DNA from: JAFTYO01 sp045644765
Lineage (GTDB): Bacteria > Pseudomonadota > Alphaproteobacteria > RF32 > CAG-239
NCBI GenBank assembly: GCA_045644765.1
Contig: JAZRHM010000001.1
Coordinates: 124,001-188,000 of the forward strand
Length of the DNA stretch: 64,000 nt
Direction of reading: 5' to 3'
A model generated the notes under the pieces. That model was given only the letters and a program-made list of their open reading frames with translations, searched no databases and had not been told where the DNA came from. A program made the position numbers and the translations under genes. Every line of letters starts with the position of its first letter. Within the stretch, counting starts at the first letter, position 1. Below are positions 53,186 through 61,007 of the stretch, in pieces.

Positions 53186-53950
53186 ATGAAATTATTTAAA
53201 AACAATCAATACGGAAGAAGTCTTCTTTCGAAGTATGGTGCAGATGAGCAGATATTTTCGAGCAACGTGTATAAACAAAATACACGAGCGAGGAAATGTC
53301 AATCAGATGCGCCACAATACGGAAGAAGTATGGTAGAAATGCTTGGAGTTCTCGCTATCATAGGAGTATTATCAGTTGGCGGTATCGCTGGTTATTCTAA
53401 AGCGATGTTTAAGCAAAAAGCCAATAAAACCATGGATATAATCTCCCATGCCGTTGCTCGTGTTGCTGAATTAGACACTATGAATTTAGGTGGTGAAATT
53501 AACGGAGCACAAGATGCTAAGAAATTAGGAATTATTCCTGATTGTGATGTAAATTATGTTGATGTGAATGGAGATACCGGAGAAAGGTGTCCACTACCTT
53601 TAGGAGAATTTTGGGTTGACTTTATCAACAGTGATAACACCAACACATTATTTGGCGAATTTTATATAAATTTTACACAAGAACCCTTTGACAGTTGTGT
53701 AATGTTTTTTAATTCTGAGATTTATAAACATGTACCTGAAGAATGGTGGCTTCCCATCAATGATGGTGTGGGTGGATTTATTGAAGTATACACAGAAAAC
53801 GCTGACAAATTTGTTTATGGCAAATCATCAAAAATACTAGAGCTAGGCGCTAAATCAACAATTTCAAGCACGGATATTTTAACAGCTTGTGAAATTTGTA
53901 AAAATTCACAATATTGCCATATATTTTGGTCCATAAGAAATGAACTTTAA
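53186..53950 (+). CDS. Type IV pilin-like protein with extended leader
   Basis: This is a 254-residue protein. The pilin-type GRSMVEMLGVLAIIGVLS begins at Gly46, with Glu at mature position 5, so prepilin-peptidase cleavage after Gly46 would leave a very long leader. A first QYGRS stands at residues 8-12 but is followed by Leu-Leu-Ser, lacking the Glu. The two QYGRS lie 36 codons apart and mark a 108-bp in-frame insertion. The C-terminal domain contains several Cys (CDVNYVD, CPLPLG, CVMFF, CEIC, C near the end). GGAG lies 9 nt before the ATG at 53186. No pilus machinery is in the window. Confidence 0.78.
   Translation: MKLFKNNQYGRSLLSKYGADEQIFSSNVYKQNTRARKCQSDAPQYGRSMVEMLGVLAIIGVLSVGGIAGYSKAMFKQKANKTMDIISHAVARVAELDTMNLGGEINGAQDAKKLGIIPDCDVNYVDVNGDTGERCPLPLGEFWVDFINSDNTNTLFGEFYINFTQEPFDSCVMFFNSEIYKHVPEEWWLPINDGVGGFIEVYTENADKFVYGKSSKILELGAKSTISSTDILTACEICKNSQYCHIFWSIRNEL
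53207..53329 (+). repeat. In-frame insertion flanked by 15-bp direct repeats
   Basis: CAATACGGAAGAAGT occurs at 53207-53221 and 53315-53329, 108 bp apart. Between them lies 93 bp with a 7-bp inverted repeat CGTGTAT/ATACACG around a 7-nt loop. The reading frame stays open through it. Confidence 0.85.
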
Positions 53951-53964
53951 TCCTTATATACTTT

Positions 53965-53994
53965 AAAGCCTCTGTAAAGACAGAGGCTTTTTTT
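53965..53994 (+). terminator. Intrinsic terminator of the second pilin-like gene
   Basis: AAAGCCTCTG (53965-53974) pairs with CAGAGGCTTT (53981-53990) around a 6-nt loop, followed by T residues. The DUF378 gene converges on it. Confidence 0.9.
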
Positions 53995-54001
53995 ACACAT
54001 T

Positions 54002-54217
54002 TTAAGACTTTCTGACCACAACCACTCTATCCGGAACAATTTGGGTATAAGCAAGCCAAACTGAACAAAGACCGACGAGCATATAAACAATGCGGCTTAA
54101 TATACTCATATCTCCAAACAAAGCACCAACCAGATTAAATCCGAAAAATCCGATTAATCCCCAGTTGATACCACCGATGATTGCTAGCCATAAAGCAAGC
54201 TTTTCTATAAAATACAT
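54002..54217 (-). CDS. DUF378 membrane protein
   Basis: This is a 71-residue protein of the DUF378 family. Two transmembrane helices (about 6-26 and 38-60) carry the motif IGGINWGLIGFFGFNLVGALFG-like pattern, here shown by its Gly-Asn-Trp core. AGGAGG lies 4-5 nt before the ATG, a strong site. Function unknown across the family. A divergent methyltransferase-like gene begins 69 bp away. Confidence 0.85.
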   Translation of the reverse strand: MYFIEKLALWLAIIGGINWGLIGFFGFNLVGALFGDMSILSRIVYMLVGLCSVWLAYTQIVPDRVVVVRKS

Positions 54218-54286
54218 ATTTTCCTCCTAAAAAGGTTTTTACTTTTGTTGCAAATGTGATATATCCATTAAGAGGTAATTTTCAAT

Positions 54287-54997
54287 ATGGATAAAAATAT
54301 GTATAGCGAAAAGTTCTTAAAGTTTATTGAGATGTGGGAAAATGATTTCGGCATTAAACGCACTATTGATGAAAAGGTTTGTGTTGATAGAGATAATAAT
54401 CCGATACCTTGGTATACTTATCCGGCCATTGAATATATATCGCAATTTGATTATACGGATAAAACTGTTTTCGAATTCGGTTGTGGCTATTCTTCAATGT
54501 TTTGGGCCAAACGAGCAAAAAAAGTTATCAGCATTGAAGATAATTTGAATTGGTTTGAAAAATGGCAAAAAGAATTCGATGAAGCAAATTTGGATATAAG
54601 ATGGCGTGATGAAGGCGAAATTTATGAAAATGCCATATTTGAAGAAGAGCAAAAATATGATGTGATCGTCATTGACGGAAAACGCCGTTTTCAATGTGCC
54701 GCAACTGCAGTTAAAAAATTGGCTGATGGCGGGATGATTATATTAGACGACAGTGATCGAGTAAACACAAGTGATGAATATAAAAAAGCCATAAAAGAGT
54801 TAAAAGAAGCTAATTTGATACAAATAGATTTTTATGGTTTTTGCCCGATGAATGTTTACACAAAAACAACCACAATTTTTCTTAAAAGAGACTTTAACTT
54901 TGCTTCAAAGTTTGATGTTCAACCAGTCAACGGATTGGGAAATTTGTGGTCATTAAGCAGGAAAGACAGAAAAGCTTTGTTTAACAAACTTAAATAA
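54287..54997 (+). CDS. SAM-dependent methyltransferase-like protein
   Basis: This 236-residue protein has a class I methyltransferase core. The nucleotide-binding FEFGCGYSSMFWAKRA with Gly-Cys-Gly at motif I is followed by VISIEDN (motif II acidic residue) and DVIVIDGKRR. LADGGMIILDDSD matches motif IV. Substrate unknown; FkbM-like or glycan methylation is possible. AGAGG precedes the ATG. mfd follows 39 bp downstream and may share its transcript. Confidence 0.75.
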   Translation: MDKNMYSEKFLKFIEMWENDFGIKRTIDEKVCVDRDNNPIPWYTYPAIEYISQFDYTDKTVFEFGCGYSSMFWAKRAKKVISIEDNLNWFEKWQKEFDEANLDIRWRDEGEIYENAIFEEEQKYDVIVIDGKRRFQCAATAVKKLADGGMIILDDSDRVNTSDEYKKAIKELKEANLIQIDFYGFCPMNVYTKTTTIFLKRDFNFASKFDVQPVNGLGNLWSLSRKDRKALFNKLK

Positions 54998-55036
54998 GCT
55001 GTTGAGTTATATTTTGAAACATATATATTTTAGCCT

Positions 55037-58000
55037 ATGAAACAAAATGCGGACATATTAAAATTTCAAACATTTTCTTCAATCCCTAAAGGATTTGATG
55101 CATTTTGGCTTGAAAATATATCACATAAGATCAATAAAAATATATTATACATCACAAGTAACGGAAGGGAACTTATTCAAACTGCCGAGATAATAAAATA
55201 TCTCAATCCGGAAATTGAAGTTTTGATCTTTCCGGCATGGGATACTGTTCCTTATGACAGAGTTTCTCCTAACATAAACATCTTGTCACAACGCTTGGAA
55301 ACTTTATCAAGACTGGCACTTGAACCTAATGTTAAACATAAACGAATCGTAATAACAAGTGTTGGTGCCACGATACAGAAGCTACCTCCTAAAAAAATTT
55401 TCCTTAATTCGAATCGGCTGATTAAAATCGGTTCAAAACTCGACTTTAACAGTTTCTTACATTATTGCTCAATTAACGGATATTGCAGAGTTGAGCAAGT
55501 TATGGAACCCTCCGAATTCGCCATACGTGGTGATATTATTGATATTTTTCCTATCGGGGCAGAAGAACCTATAAGAATAGACTTGTTTGATGATGAAATT
55601 GAAAATATCAGGACATTCAATCCGCTCAACCAACGCTCAACCGGAAGCTTAAACGAATATACTTTTATGGTAGCCAATGAAGTTATCTTAAACGAAAATA
55701 CAATAAAAAATTTCAGGCTAACTTATCGTGAAGAATTTGGCACCAGTGGTATAAAAGATGAAATTTACGAATCGATATCTGCCGGAAAAAAATATCTCGG
55801 CATGGAAAACTGGTTACCGTTTTTTTATGACGAATCATTACCTACTTTGTTTGATTATATGCCTTCTGCACATATTGTGCTTGGCAATAACTATACCGAT
55901 GCTCTTAAAGCAAAAGAAGAAACCATTATAGATCATTATAAATCAAGGCTTGATGTTCTAAACTTAAAAAACAATTCTGAAGAACAGATATATCGTCCGA
56001 TTAAACCGGAAACATTGTATTTAAACGAAGCTGAATTTGAAAATATTATACAAAATAGAACTCATGCTAAAATAACCTCACTTAGTTTACCTGACAGTGA
56101 AAATATCACGAACTTAAAAGTTATACCTGCTCGTGATTTTTCGCATGCAAAAAACGTTAATTTATCTGCTGTATACCAAGACTTAAAAGATTATCTGAAT
56201 GAAAATGCAAAACTAAAACGTATCATTTGTTGTCACAGCTTAGGTTCAAGAGAACGTTTGTTTAATATGATGTCTGAACACGATATAAAAGATTTATGTT
56301 TTGCAGAATCTTATGCTGAAGCAATTAAAAAAGCGAATCTGAAAAAAGTTGTTATGATAATTCTCAACTTGGAACACGGATTTAAAAATGAAGAATTTTG
56401 CATTGTTACTCAAGCTGATATTTTAGGTGAAAGAAAAGATAACAAACAAAGTAAAAAAGTTTCAAAGCAAGATTTTATAGCTGATATTTCTTCTTTACAT
56501 ATTGGCGAATTGGTTGTTCATATTGAACATGGAATCGGTCGTTTCATGGGACTTGAAACCATCACAGCCGGAGATGCCGCACACGATTGCTTAAAAATTA
56601 TTTATGCCAACAATGATAAGCTGTTTGTTCCGGTTGAAAACATAGATGTAATTTCTCGTTACGGCTCAGATGATGAAAACGTTGTTCTTGATACCTTGGG
56701 CTCTGTTGCATGGCAAGCTAAAAAAGCAAAAGTCAAAGAAAAAATAAAAGACATTGCAGAAAAGCTTATAAAACTGGCAGCCGAAAGAAAACTAAAATCT
56801 TCTGATGCTTTTATACCACCCTCAGGCTTGTTTGATGATTTTTGTTCTCGCTTTTCTTATAGTGAAACCGATGACCAACTTAAAGCCATTAAAGATGTCC
56901 TACAAGACTTAAACAGTGGCATTCCAATGGACAGATTAGTTTGTGGCGATGTCGGTTTTGGGAAAACCGAAGTTGCATTAAGAGCCGCCTTTACGGTTGC
57001 GATGAGTGGTGCTCAAGTTGCTTTGATTGTTCCGACAACCTTACTTGCCAGACAGCATTATCTCAATTTTAAAGAACGTATGCAAGGTTTTCCTGTAAAA
57101 GTAAGAATGCTTTCAAGACTTGTCAGCGCAAAAGAACTAAAAGAAACTCAAGAAGGTCTAAAAAACGGTTCAATCGAAATTGTTATCGGTACACACGCTT
57201 TGTTATCACAAAACGTTAAGTTTTGTAACTTAGGACTTTTGATTATAGATGAAGAGCAACATTTCGGTGTGGCACACAAAGAAAAATTAAAATCATTAAA
57301 ATCTGATGTTCACGTGCTAACCTTAAGTGCAACTCCAATTCCAAGAACTTTACAGCTGTCATTAACAGGGGTTAAAAGCCTGAGTATAATTGCAACTCCT
57401 CCGGTTGACAGACTAGCGGCTCGAACTTTTGTTATGCCCTTTGATAAAGTTATGATTAAAGAAGCAATTTACAGAGAAAAATTCAGAAACGGACAAACAT
57501 TTTTTGTATGCCCACGAGTTTCTGACATCGCATCCGTCCATGATGAATTAAAAGAACTCGTACCCGATGCCAAGATTGCAATTGCTCACGGACAAATGCC
57601 CGTAAAAGATTTAGAAGATATAATGGTAGATTTTGCTGCAAAAAAATATGATGTACTGCTATCTACCACCATTATCGAATCGGGAATTGATATGCCTTCG
57701 GTAAACACTATGATAATATATCGTGCTGATATGTTCGGCTTGGCACAACTATATCAATTAAGAGGAAGAATTGGGCGTTCAAAAGTAAGAGGATATTGCT
57801 ATTTTACCATTTCTCCAAAGAAAAAATTAAAACCGATTGCTGAAAAAAGATTAAATATACTTTCCGCTCTTGACACTTTAGGAGCCGGTTTTTCTCTTGC
57901 AAGTCATGATATGGACATAAGGGGATCAGGAAACGTTTTAGGCACAGAACAATCCGGACACATTAAAGATGTTGGTATAGCTCTTTATCATCATATGTTG

Positions 58001-58510
58001 GAAGAAGAGATTATACGTCAAAAAGCTGCTCTTTCAGAAGAACTGGCAACTGAATTTAAGGTTGAAGATTGGGCGCCGCAAATCACAACCGGAATTCCGA
58101 TTATTATTGAAGAAAAATATGTAAAAGATTTAGGGGTAAGATTAGGTTTATATAAGCGAATCGGCTCTATAAAAACAGCTGAAGAACTGTTAGATATGAA
58201 AGAAGAACTGATTGATCGCTTCGGGCCTATTCCGTCAGAAGTTGAAAACTTGCTTACGACCATAGAAATAAAACAACTTTGTTATAAAGCAAACATTGCA
58301 AAAATTGATGCCGGAGCAAAAGGGATATTAATTACATTCCATAACGATACTTTTCAGTCGGTCGATAAACTTTTAGATCTGGTTGCCCGTTCATTCGGCG
58401 TTATAAAAATAAGACCTGATCAAAAATTGTTTATTGAAGGAAATTTACAAGATTATCAAAAACGAATCGGCTTAATTAAAAAATATGTCGAATTGTTAAG
58501 TAAGATGTAG
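55037..58510 (+). CDS. mfd: Transcription-repair coupling factor
   Basis: Mfd displaces RNA polymerase stalled at DNA lesions and recruits UvrA. It is 1157 residues, complete. The N-terminal UvrB-like domains (FPAWDTVPYDRVSPN, MEPSEFAIRGDIIDIFPIG) come first. The RNA-polymerase-interacting domain (GELVVHIEHGIGRFMGLE) and the RecG-like translocase follow: VCGDVGFGKTEVALRAAF, LLIIDEEQHFGV, TLSATPIPRTLQLSL, QLRGRIGRSKVRGYCY. The C-terminal D7 domain closes the protein. The start has no clear ribosome binding site. Its stop is directly adjacent to the stop of the convergent J-protein gene. Confidence 0.98.
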   Translation: MKQNADILKFQTFSSIPKGFDAFWLENISHKINKNILYITSNGRELIQTAEIIKYLNPEIEVLIFPAWDTVPYDRVSPNINILSQRLETLSRLALEPNVKHKRIVITSVGATIQKLPPKKIFLNSNRLIKIGSKLDFNSFLHYCSINGYCRVEQVMEPSEFAIRGDIIDIFPIGAEEPIRIDLFDDEIENIRTFNPLNQRSTGSLNEYTFMVANEVILNENTIKNFRLTYREEFGTSGIKDEIYESISAGKKYLGMENWLPFFYDESLPTLFDYMPSAHIVLGNNYTDALKAKEETIIDHYKSRLDVLNLKNNSEEQIYRPIKPETLYLNEAEFENIIQNRTHAKITSLSLPDSENITNLKVIPARDFSHAKNVNLSAVYQDLKDYLNENAKLKRIICCHSLGSRERLFNMMSEHDIKDLCFAESYAEAIKKANLKKVVMIILNLEHGFKNEEFCIVTQADILGERKDNKQSKKVSKQDFIADISSLHIGELVVHIEHGIGRFMGLETITAGDAAHDCLKIIYANNDKLFVPVENIDVISRYGSDDENVVLDTLGSVAWQAKKAKVKEKIKDIAEKLIKLAAERKLKSSDAFIPPSGLFDDFCSRFSYSETDDQLKAIKDVLQDLNSGIPMDRLVCGDVGFGKTEVALRAAFTVAMSGAQVALIVPTTLLARQHYLNFKERMQGFPVKVRMLSRLVSAKELKETQEGLKNGSIEIVIGTHALLSQNVKFCNLGLLIIDEEQHFGVAHKEKLKSLKSDVHVLTLSATPIPRTLQLSLTGVKSLSIIATPPVDRLAARTFVMPFDKVMIKEAIYREKFRNGQTFFVCPRVSDIASVHDELKELVPDAKIAIAHGQMPVKDLEDIMVDFAAKKYDVLLSTTIIESGIDMPSVNTMIIYRADMFGLAQLYQLRGRIGRSKVRGYCYFTISPKKKLKPIAEKRLNILSALDTLGAGFSLASHDMDIRGSGNVLGTEQSGHIKDVGIALYHHMLEEEIIRQKAALSEELATEFKVEDWAPQITTGIPIIIEEKYVKDLGVRLGLYKRIGSIKTAEELLDMKEELIDRFGPIPSEVENLLTTIEIKQLCYKANIAKIDAGAKGILITFHNDTFQSVDKLLDLVARSFGVIKIRPDQKLFIEGNLQDYQKRIGLIKKYVELLSKM

Positions 58511-59056
58511 TTATTTTTCATTTATCTTTTCCAACAATTCTTTATACGCAACGGTAATTTTTTTGAATTTCTCTTCACACATTTTATCACCAGAATTTAC
58601 ATCTGGATGATATTTTTTTACCAGTTTTTTGTATTGTTGTTTTAAGGTTTCCGGCGTTAAATCATCTATTTCCAAATCTAAAATTTGGGCATATTCTCTA
58701 TCTTTAGATGTAAAATAAACATTTGTTTTCATATCAGAAGACGCAAAACTTCCTTCTATACCAAGTTCATCGATAAAATCATATCCGAATTGATATCTTA
58801 TTTTTGAACGAAAACCGCCAAAATGCATTCTGCGTTTAACCGGTTCATCTTCATCTAATCCGTCTTTATAATAATTCCATCTTGCATTGTATTCTTGTAC
58901 ATGTTTTAAGCAAAACCAATAATACTCCTTTAAGCTTTTATCCTTAGGAGCTTTATATTCGCCTTTTTCATTACATTCAGGATGATCACATTTATGTGCT
59001 TTTCCTTCGTTTTGGGGGGCAAAATATTTTCTTGTTCTTACTTTTTGATACTTCAT
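58511..59056 (-). CDS. Alphaproteobacterial J-domain protein
   Basis: This is a 181-residue protein. An N-terminal alphaproteobacterial module carries CDHPECNEKGEYKAPK, then EYYWFCLKHVQEYNARWNYY, with Cys and His suggesting a metal site. A C-terminal J domain (about 130-178) has HPD in KKYHPDVNSGDK. It is probably a specialised DnaK partner. I chose the ATG at 59056; its AAGAAGG is closer than ideal. A TTG at 59095 gives 13 more residues. It converges tail-to-tail with mfd without any gap. The client is unknown. Confidence 0.85.
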   Translation of the reverse strand: MKYQKVRTRKYFAPQNEGKAHKCDHPECNEKGEYKAPKDKSLKEYYWFCLKHVQEYNARWNYYKDGLDEDEPVKRRMHFGGFRSKIRYQFGYDFIDELGIEGSFASSDMKTNVYFTSKDREYAQILDLEIDDLTPETLKQQYKKLVKKYHPDVNSGDKMCEEKFKKITVAYKELLEKINEK

Positions 59057-59104
59057 GACCTTCTTAATACTCTCGTTTATAAATTTTAGCAACAATAAAA
59101 GGTA

Positions 59105-59133
59105 TTGCTAAATAATTTTCTTACAGTTATGAT
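59105..59133 (+). promoter_or_regulatory. Promoter of mutM
   Basis: TTGCTA (59105-59110), a 17-bp spacer and TATGAT (59128-59133) stand 33 bp before the ATG at 59167. GGAG is its ribosome binding site. Confidence 0.6.
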
Positions 59134-59166
59134 AACTGAAGATATAATTTAATCGGAGTTTTTAAT

Positions 59167-60006
59167 ATGCCGGAACTGCCGGAAGTCGAAACAATAAAAA
59201 ATGCAATTCAAAAAGCCGTCACAAAAGCAAAAATTTTGAACACGGAAGTTTATTGCCGTAAGTTTAGAATCGAGATTCCGAAAGATTTTGAGAAAAAAAT
59301 ATATAAATCTAATATTACAGATATCAAACGAATCGCCAAATATATCGTAATAAATTTAGATAACGGTTTGAGCATTGTTTGGCATCTTGGTATGAGCGGA
59401 CGTATTAAAATTTGCGAATCCGCACCACAAGAGCTTCAAAAACATGATCATGTAGTGATTACAACCGATAAATGCATACTCATATATAATGATGCAAGAC
59501 GTTTTGGCATGATAGATATCATAGAAACAGAGAATCTGCACCAACATTTTGCTTTTAAAAATATAGGCATTGATCCTTTTGATAACAACTTAAATGCAAC
59601 TTATTTATTAAATAAATTAAAAAATAAAAAAACGCCTATTAAAGTTGCCTTACTTGACCAATCTATCATAAATGGAATCGGAAACATATATGCTTCAGAA
59701 GCTTTATATTTAGCTAAGATATTACCAAACAGAGAATCTGAAAAATTAAATATAGATGAATGCGAATCGCTTATAACAGCCATCAGGTTTGTTCTTGATA
59801 AGGCAATTAAAGCCGGTGGTTCGACTCTAAGAGATTATATCAAACCTGATGGTTCAACCGGATATTTTCAAAATGAACATTGCGTATACAACAAAACCGG
59901 ACAACGTTGCCCTAATTGTATATGCAATATAAAACAAACCAAAGGCATACAGAAAACAATTTTGGGCGGTCGTTCAACGTTTTATTGCAAAACTTTGCAA
60001 AAGTGA
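59167..60006 (+). CDS. mutM: Formamidopyrimidine-DNA glycosylase
   Basis: MutM excises 8-oxoguanine and formamidopyrimidines from DNA. It is 279 residues. The N-terminus PELPEVETI carries catalytic Pro2 and Glu3, the WHLGMSGR block and the helix-two-turn-helix part (LLDQSIINGIGNIYASEALY) follow, and the zinc finger ends GGRSTFYC. Only three of the four zinc cysteines stand in place: Cys248, Cys251 and Cys274; Leu277 replaces the last Cys. Arg269 of the finger is kept. Other Cys nearby (239, 253) might substitute. The exported protein at 60014 follows 7 bp later. Confidence 0.95.
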   Translation: MPELPEVETIKNAIQKAVTKAKILNTEVYCRKFRIEIPKDFEKKIYKSNITDIKRIAKYIVINLDNGLSIVWHLGMSGRIKICESAPQELQKHDHVVITTDKCILIYNDARRFGMIDIIETENLHQHFAFKNIGIDPFDNNLNATYLLNKLKNKKTPIKVALLDQSIINGIGNIYASEALYLAKILPNRESEKLNIDECESLITAIRFVLDKAIKAGGSTLRDYIKPDGSTGYFQNEHCVYNKTGQRCPNCICNIKQTKGIQKTILGGRSTFYCKTLQK

Positions 60007-60013
60007 GGTATTT

Positions 60014-60376
60014 ATGAGAAATTTTATAGCAACACTTCTTTTAACATTAAGTATATCTGCCACATGTAAGGCAGAATCGTTTATTGAAGGCATGGAAGAT
60101 ATACCTCTTGCACCTCATTTAACACAAATTACGCCTCAAAATTTTTCATTTGGAAATGAAGAAACACGTATTATTGAGGCGTATTTTAAATCTGATAAAA
60201 CAACAAGTGATAAAGTAGAATCGTTTTATCTTGATACTTTAAGCCAACTGGGATGGATTTTTAAGGGTAAAAACAAAAATACCATAATATTTGAACGTAA
60301 CCAGGAAGAAATTGATATTATAACCGAAAACTTAAAACCTCTTCTTATACGTATAACTTTAACCGGTAAGCCTTAA
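60014..60376 (+). CDS. Small exported protein downstream of mutM, unknown function
   Basis: This is a 120-residue protein with a Sec signal peptide (MRNFIATLLLTLSISATCKA, cleavage after CKA). The mature part begins ESFIEGMEDIPLAP and continues as an alpha/beta domain of about 100 residues (SDKVESFYLDTLSQLGWIFK, LLIRITLTG). Similar proteins occur next to mutM or rpsT in other Alphaproteobacteria, as far as I recall. GAGG lies 6 nt before the ATG, so it is translated from the mutM transcript. No function is known. Confidence 0.78.
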   Translation: MRNFIATLLLTLSISATCKAESFIEGMEDIPLAPHLTQITPQNFSFGNEETRIIEAYFKSDKTTSDKVESFYLDTLSQLGWIFKGKNKNTIIFERNQEEIDIITENLKPLLIRITLTGKP

Positions 60377-60413
60377 AAAAAGCAAAATTTTTACTTTTTT
60401 TTAAAAATTGTTG

Positions 60414-60443
60414 TTGACTTTACATAATTCTAACGGCTATAAA
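60414..60443 (+). promoter_or_regulatory. Promoter of rpsT
   Basis: TTGACT (60414-60419), an 18-bp spacer and TATAAA (60438-60443) stand 50 bp before the ATG. Confidence 0.75.
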
Positions 60444-60493
60444 GCATATCAGAATATTTTTTGTAATTAACTAAATTAAACAGGAAGAAAGAT

Positions 60494-60754
60494 ATGGCCA
60501 ATCATAAATCGGCAAAAACGAGAATTAGAAGAAACGATAAACGTAGCGTAATTAACGGCATGAGAAGAAGCCGCGTAAGAACTTTTGTTAAAAAAGTTGT
60601 TGCTTTGATTGCTGCTGGTAACAAAGAAGAAGCAACTGCAGCATTTAATGTTGCTCAAAGCGAAATGATGCGCGCTGCCCAAAAGGGTGTTTTTCATAAA
60701 AATATGGCTTCACGTACAATTTCTCGTTTAGCTCAAAAAATTAAAGCTTTGTAA
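60494..60754 (+). CDS. rpsT: 30S ribosomal protein S20
   Basis: This primary 16S rRNA-binding protein of the small subunit has 86 residues, the usual length, and is highly basic (MANHKSAKTRIRRNDKRSVI) with the helical core typical of S20 (HKNMASRTISRLAQKI at the end). AGGAAGAAAG precedes the ATG. It lies upstream of dnaA as in many Alphaproteobacteria, with its own promoter and terminator. Confidence 0.98.
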   Translation: MANHKSAKTRIRRNDKRSVINGMRRSRVRTFVKKVVALIAAGNKEEATAAFNVAQSEMMRAAQKGVFHKNMASRTISRLAQKIKAL

Positions 60755-60772
60755 TTTAAACTTAGCAATTTT

Positions 60773-60822
60773 AAAGACACAAAAAACCAGCTGTTGACAG
60801 CTGAGTTTTTGTGTCTTTTTTT
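60773..60822 (+). terminator. Long intrinsic terminator of rpsT
   Basis: AAAGACACAAAAA pairs with TTTTTGTGTCTTT, and the inner CAGCTG(TTGA)CAGCTG extends the stem; a T run follows. The hairpin is about 45 nt. Confidence 0.9.
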
Positions 60823-61007
60823 ATACGTAACTAAGCGAATCTGCCCGACTCTGCAGAATCACTATGTCAAGCAAAATAATTGCAATGTTCCAAAAATGTT
60901 CTATTGTTTTTTATTTTTTTATGGTTAGTATCAGACTCACTTTAAGAGTTAGTATCGACTTTTATAAAAATAACAATTTGGATTAATATAATAATAAGGA
61001 AGTAGAT
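60823..61007 (+). promoter_or_regulatory. Upstream region of dnaA
   Basis: This 185-bp gene-free stretch contains GTTAGTATC twice, at 60924-60932 and 60948-60956 (24 bp apart). No DnaA box matching TTATCCACA is visible, so an origin here is not supported. A promoter is probable but not clear. AAGGAAG precedes the dnaA ATG. Confidence 0.4.

Noticed and set aside
46260..53950. Type IV pilus locus
   Set aside because: Two pilin-like genes 6 kb apart on opposite strands, without ATPase, platform protein, peptidase or secretin genes between them.
58508..58513. Possible overlap or frameshift between mfd and the J-protein gene
   Set aside because: The two stops are simply adjacent on opposite strands; both proteins are complete at their C-termini.
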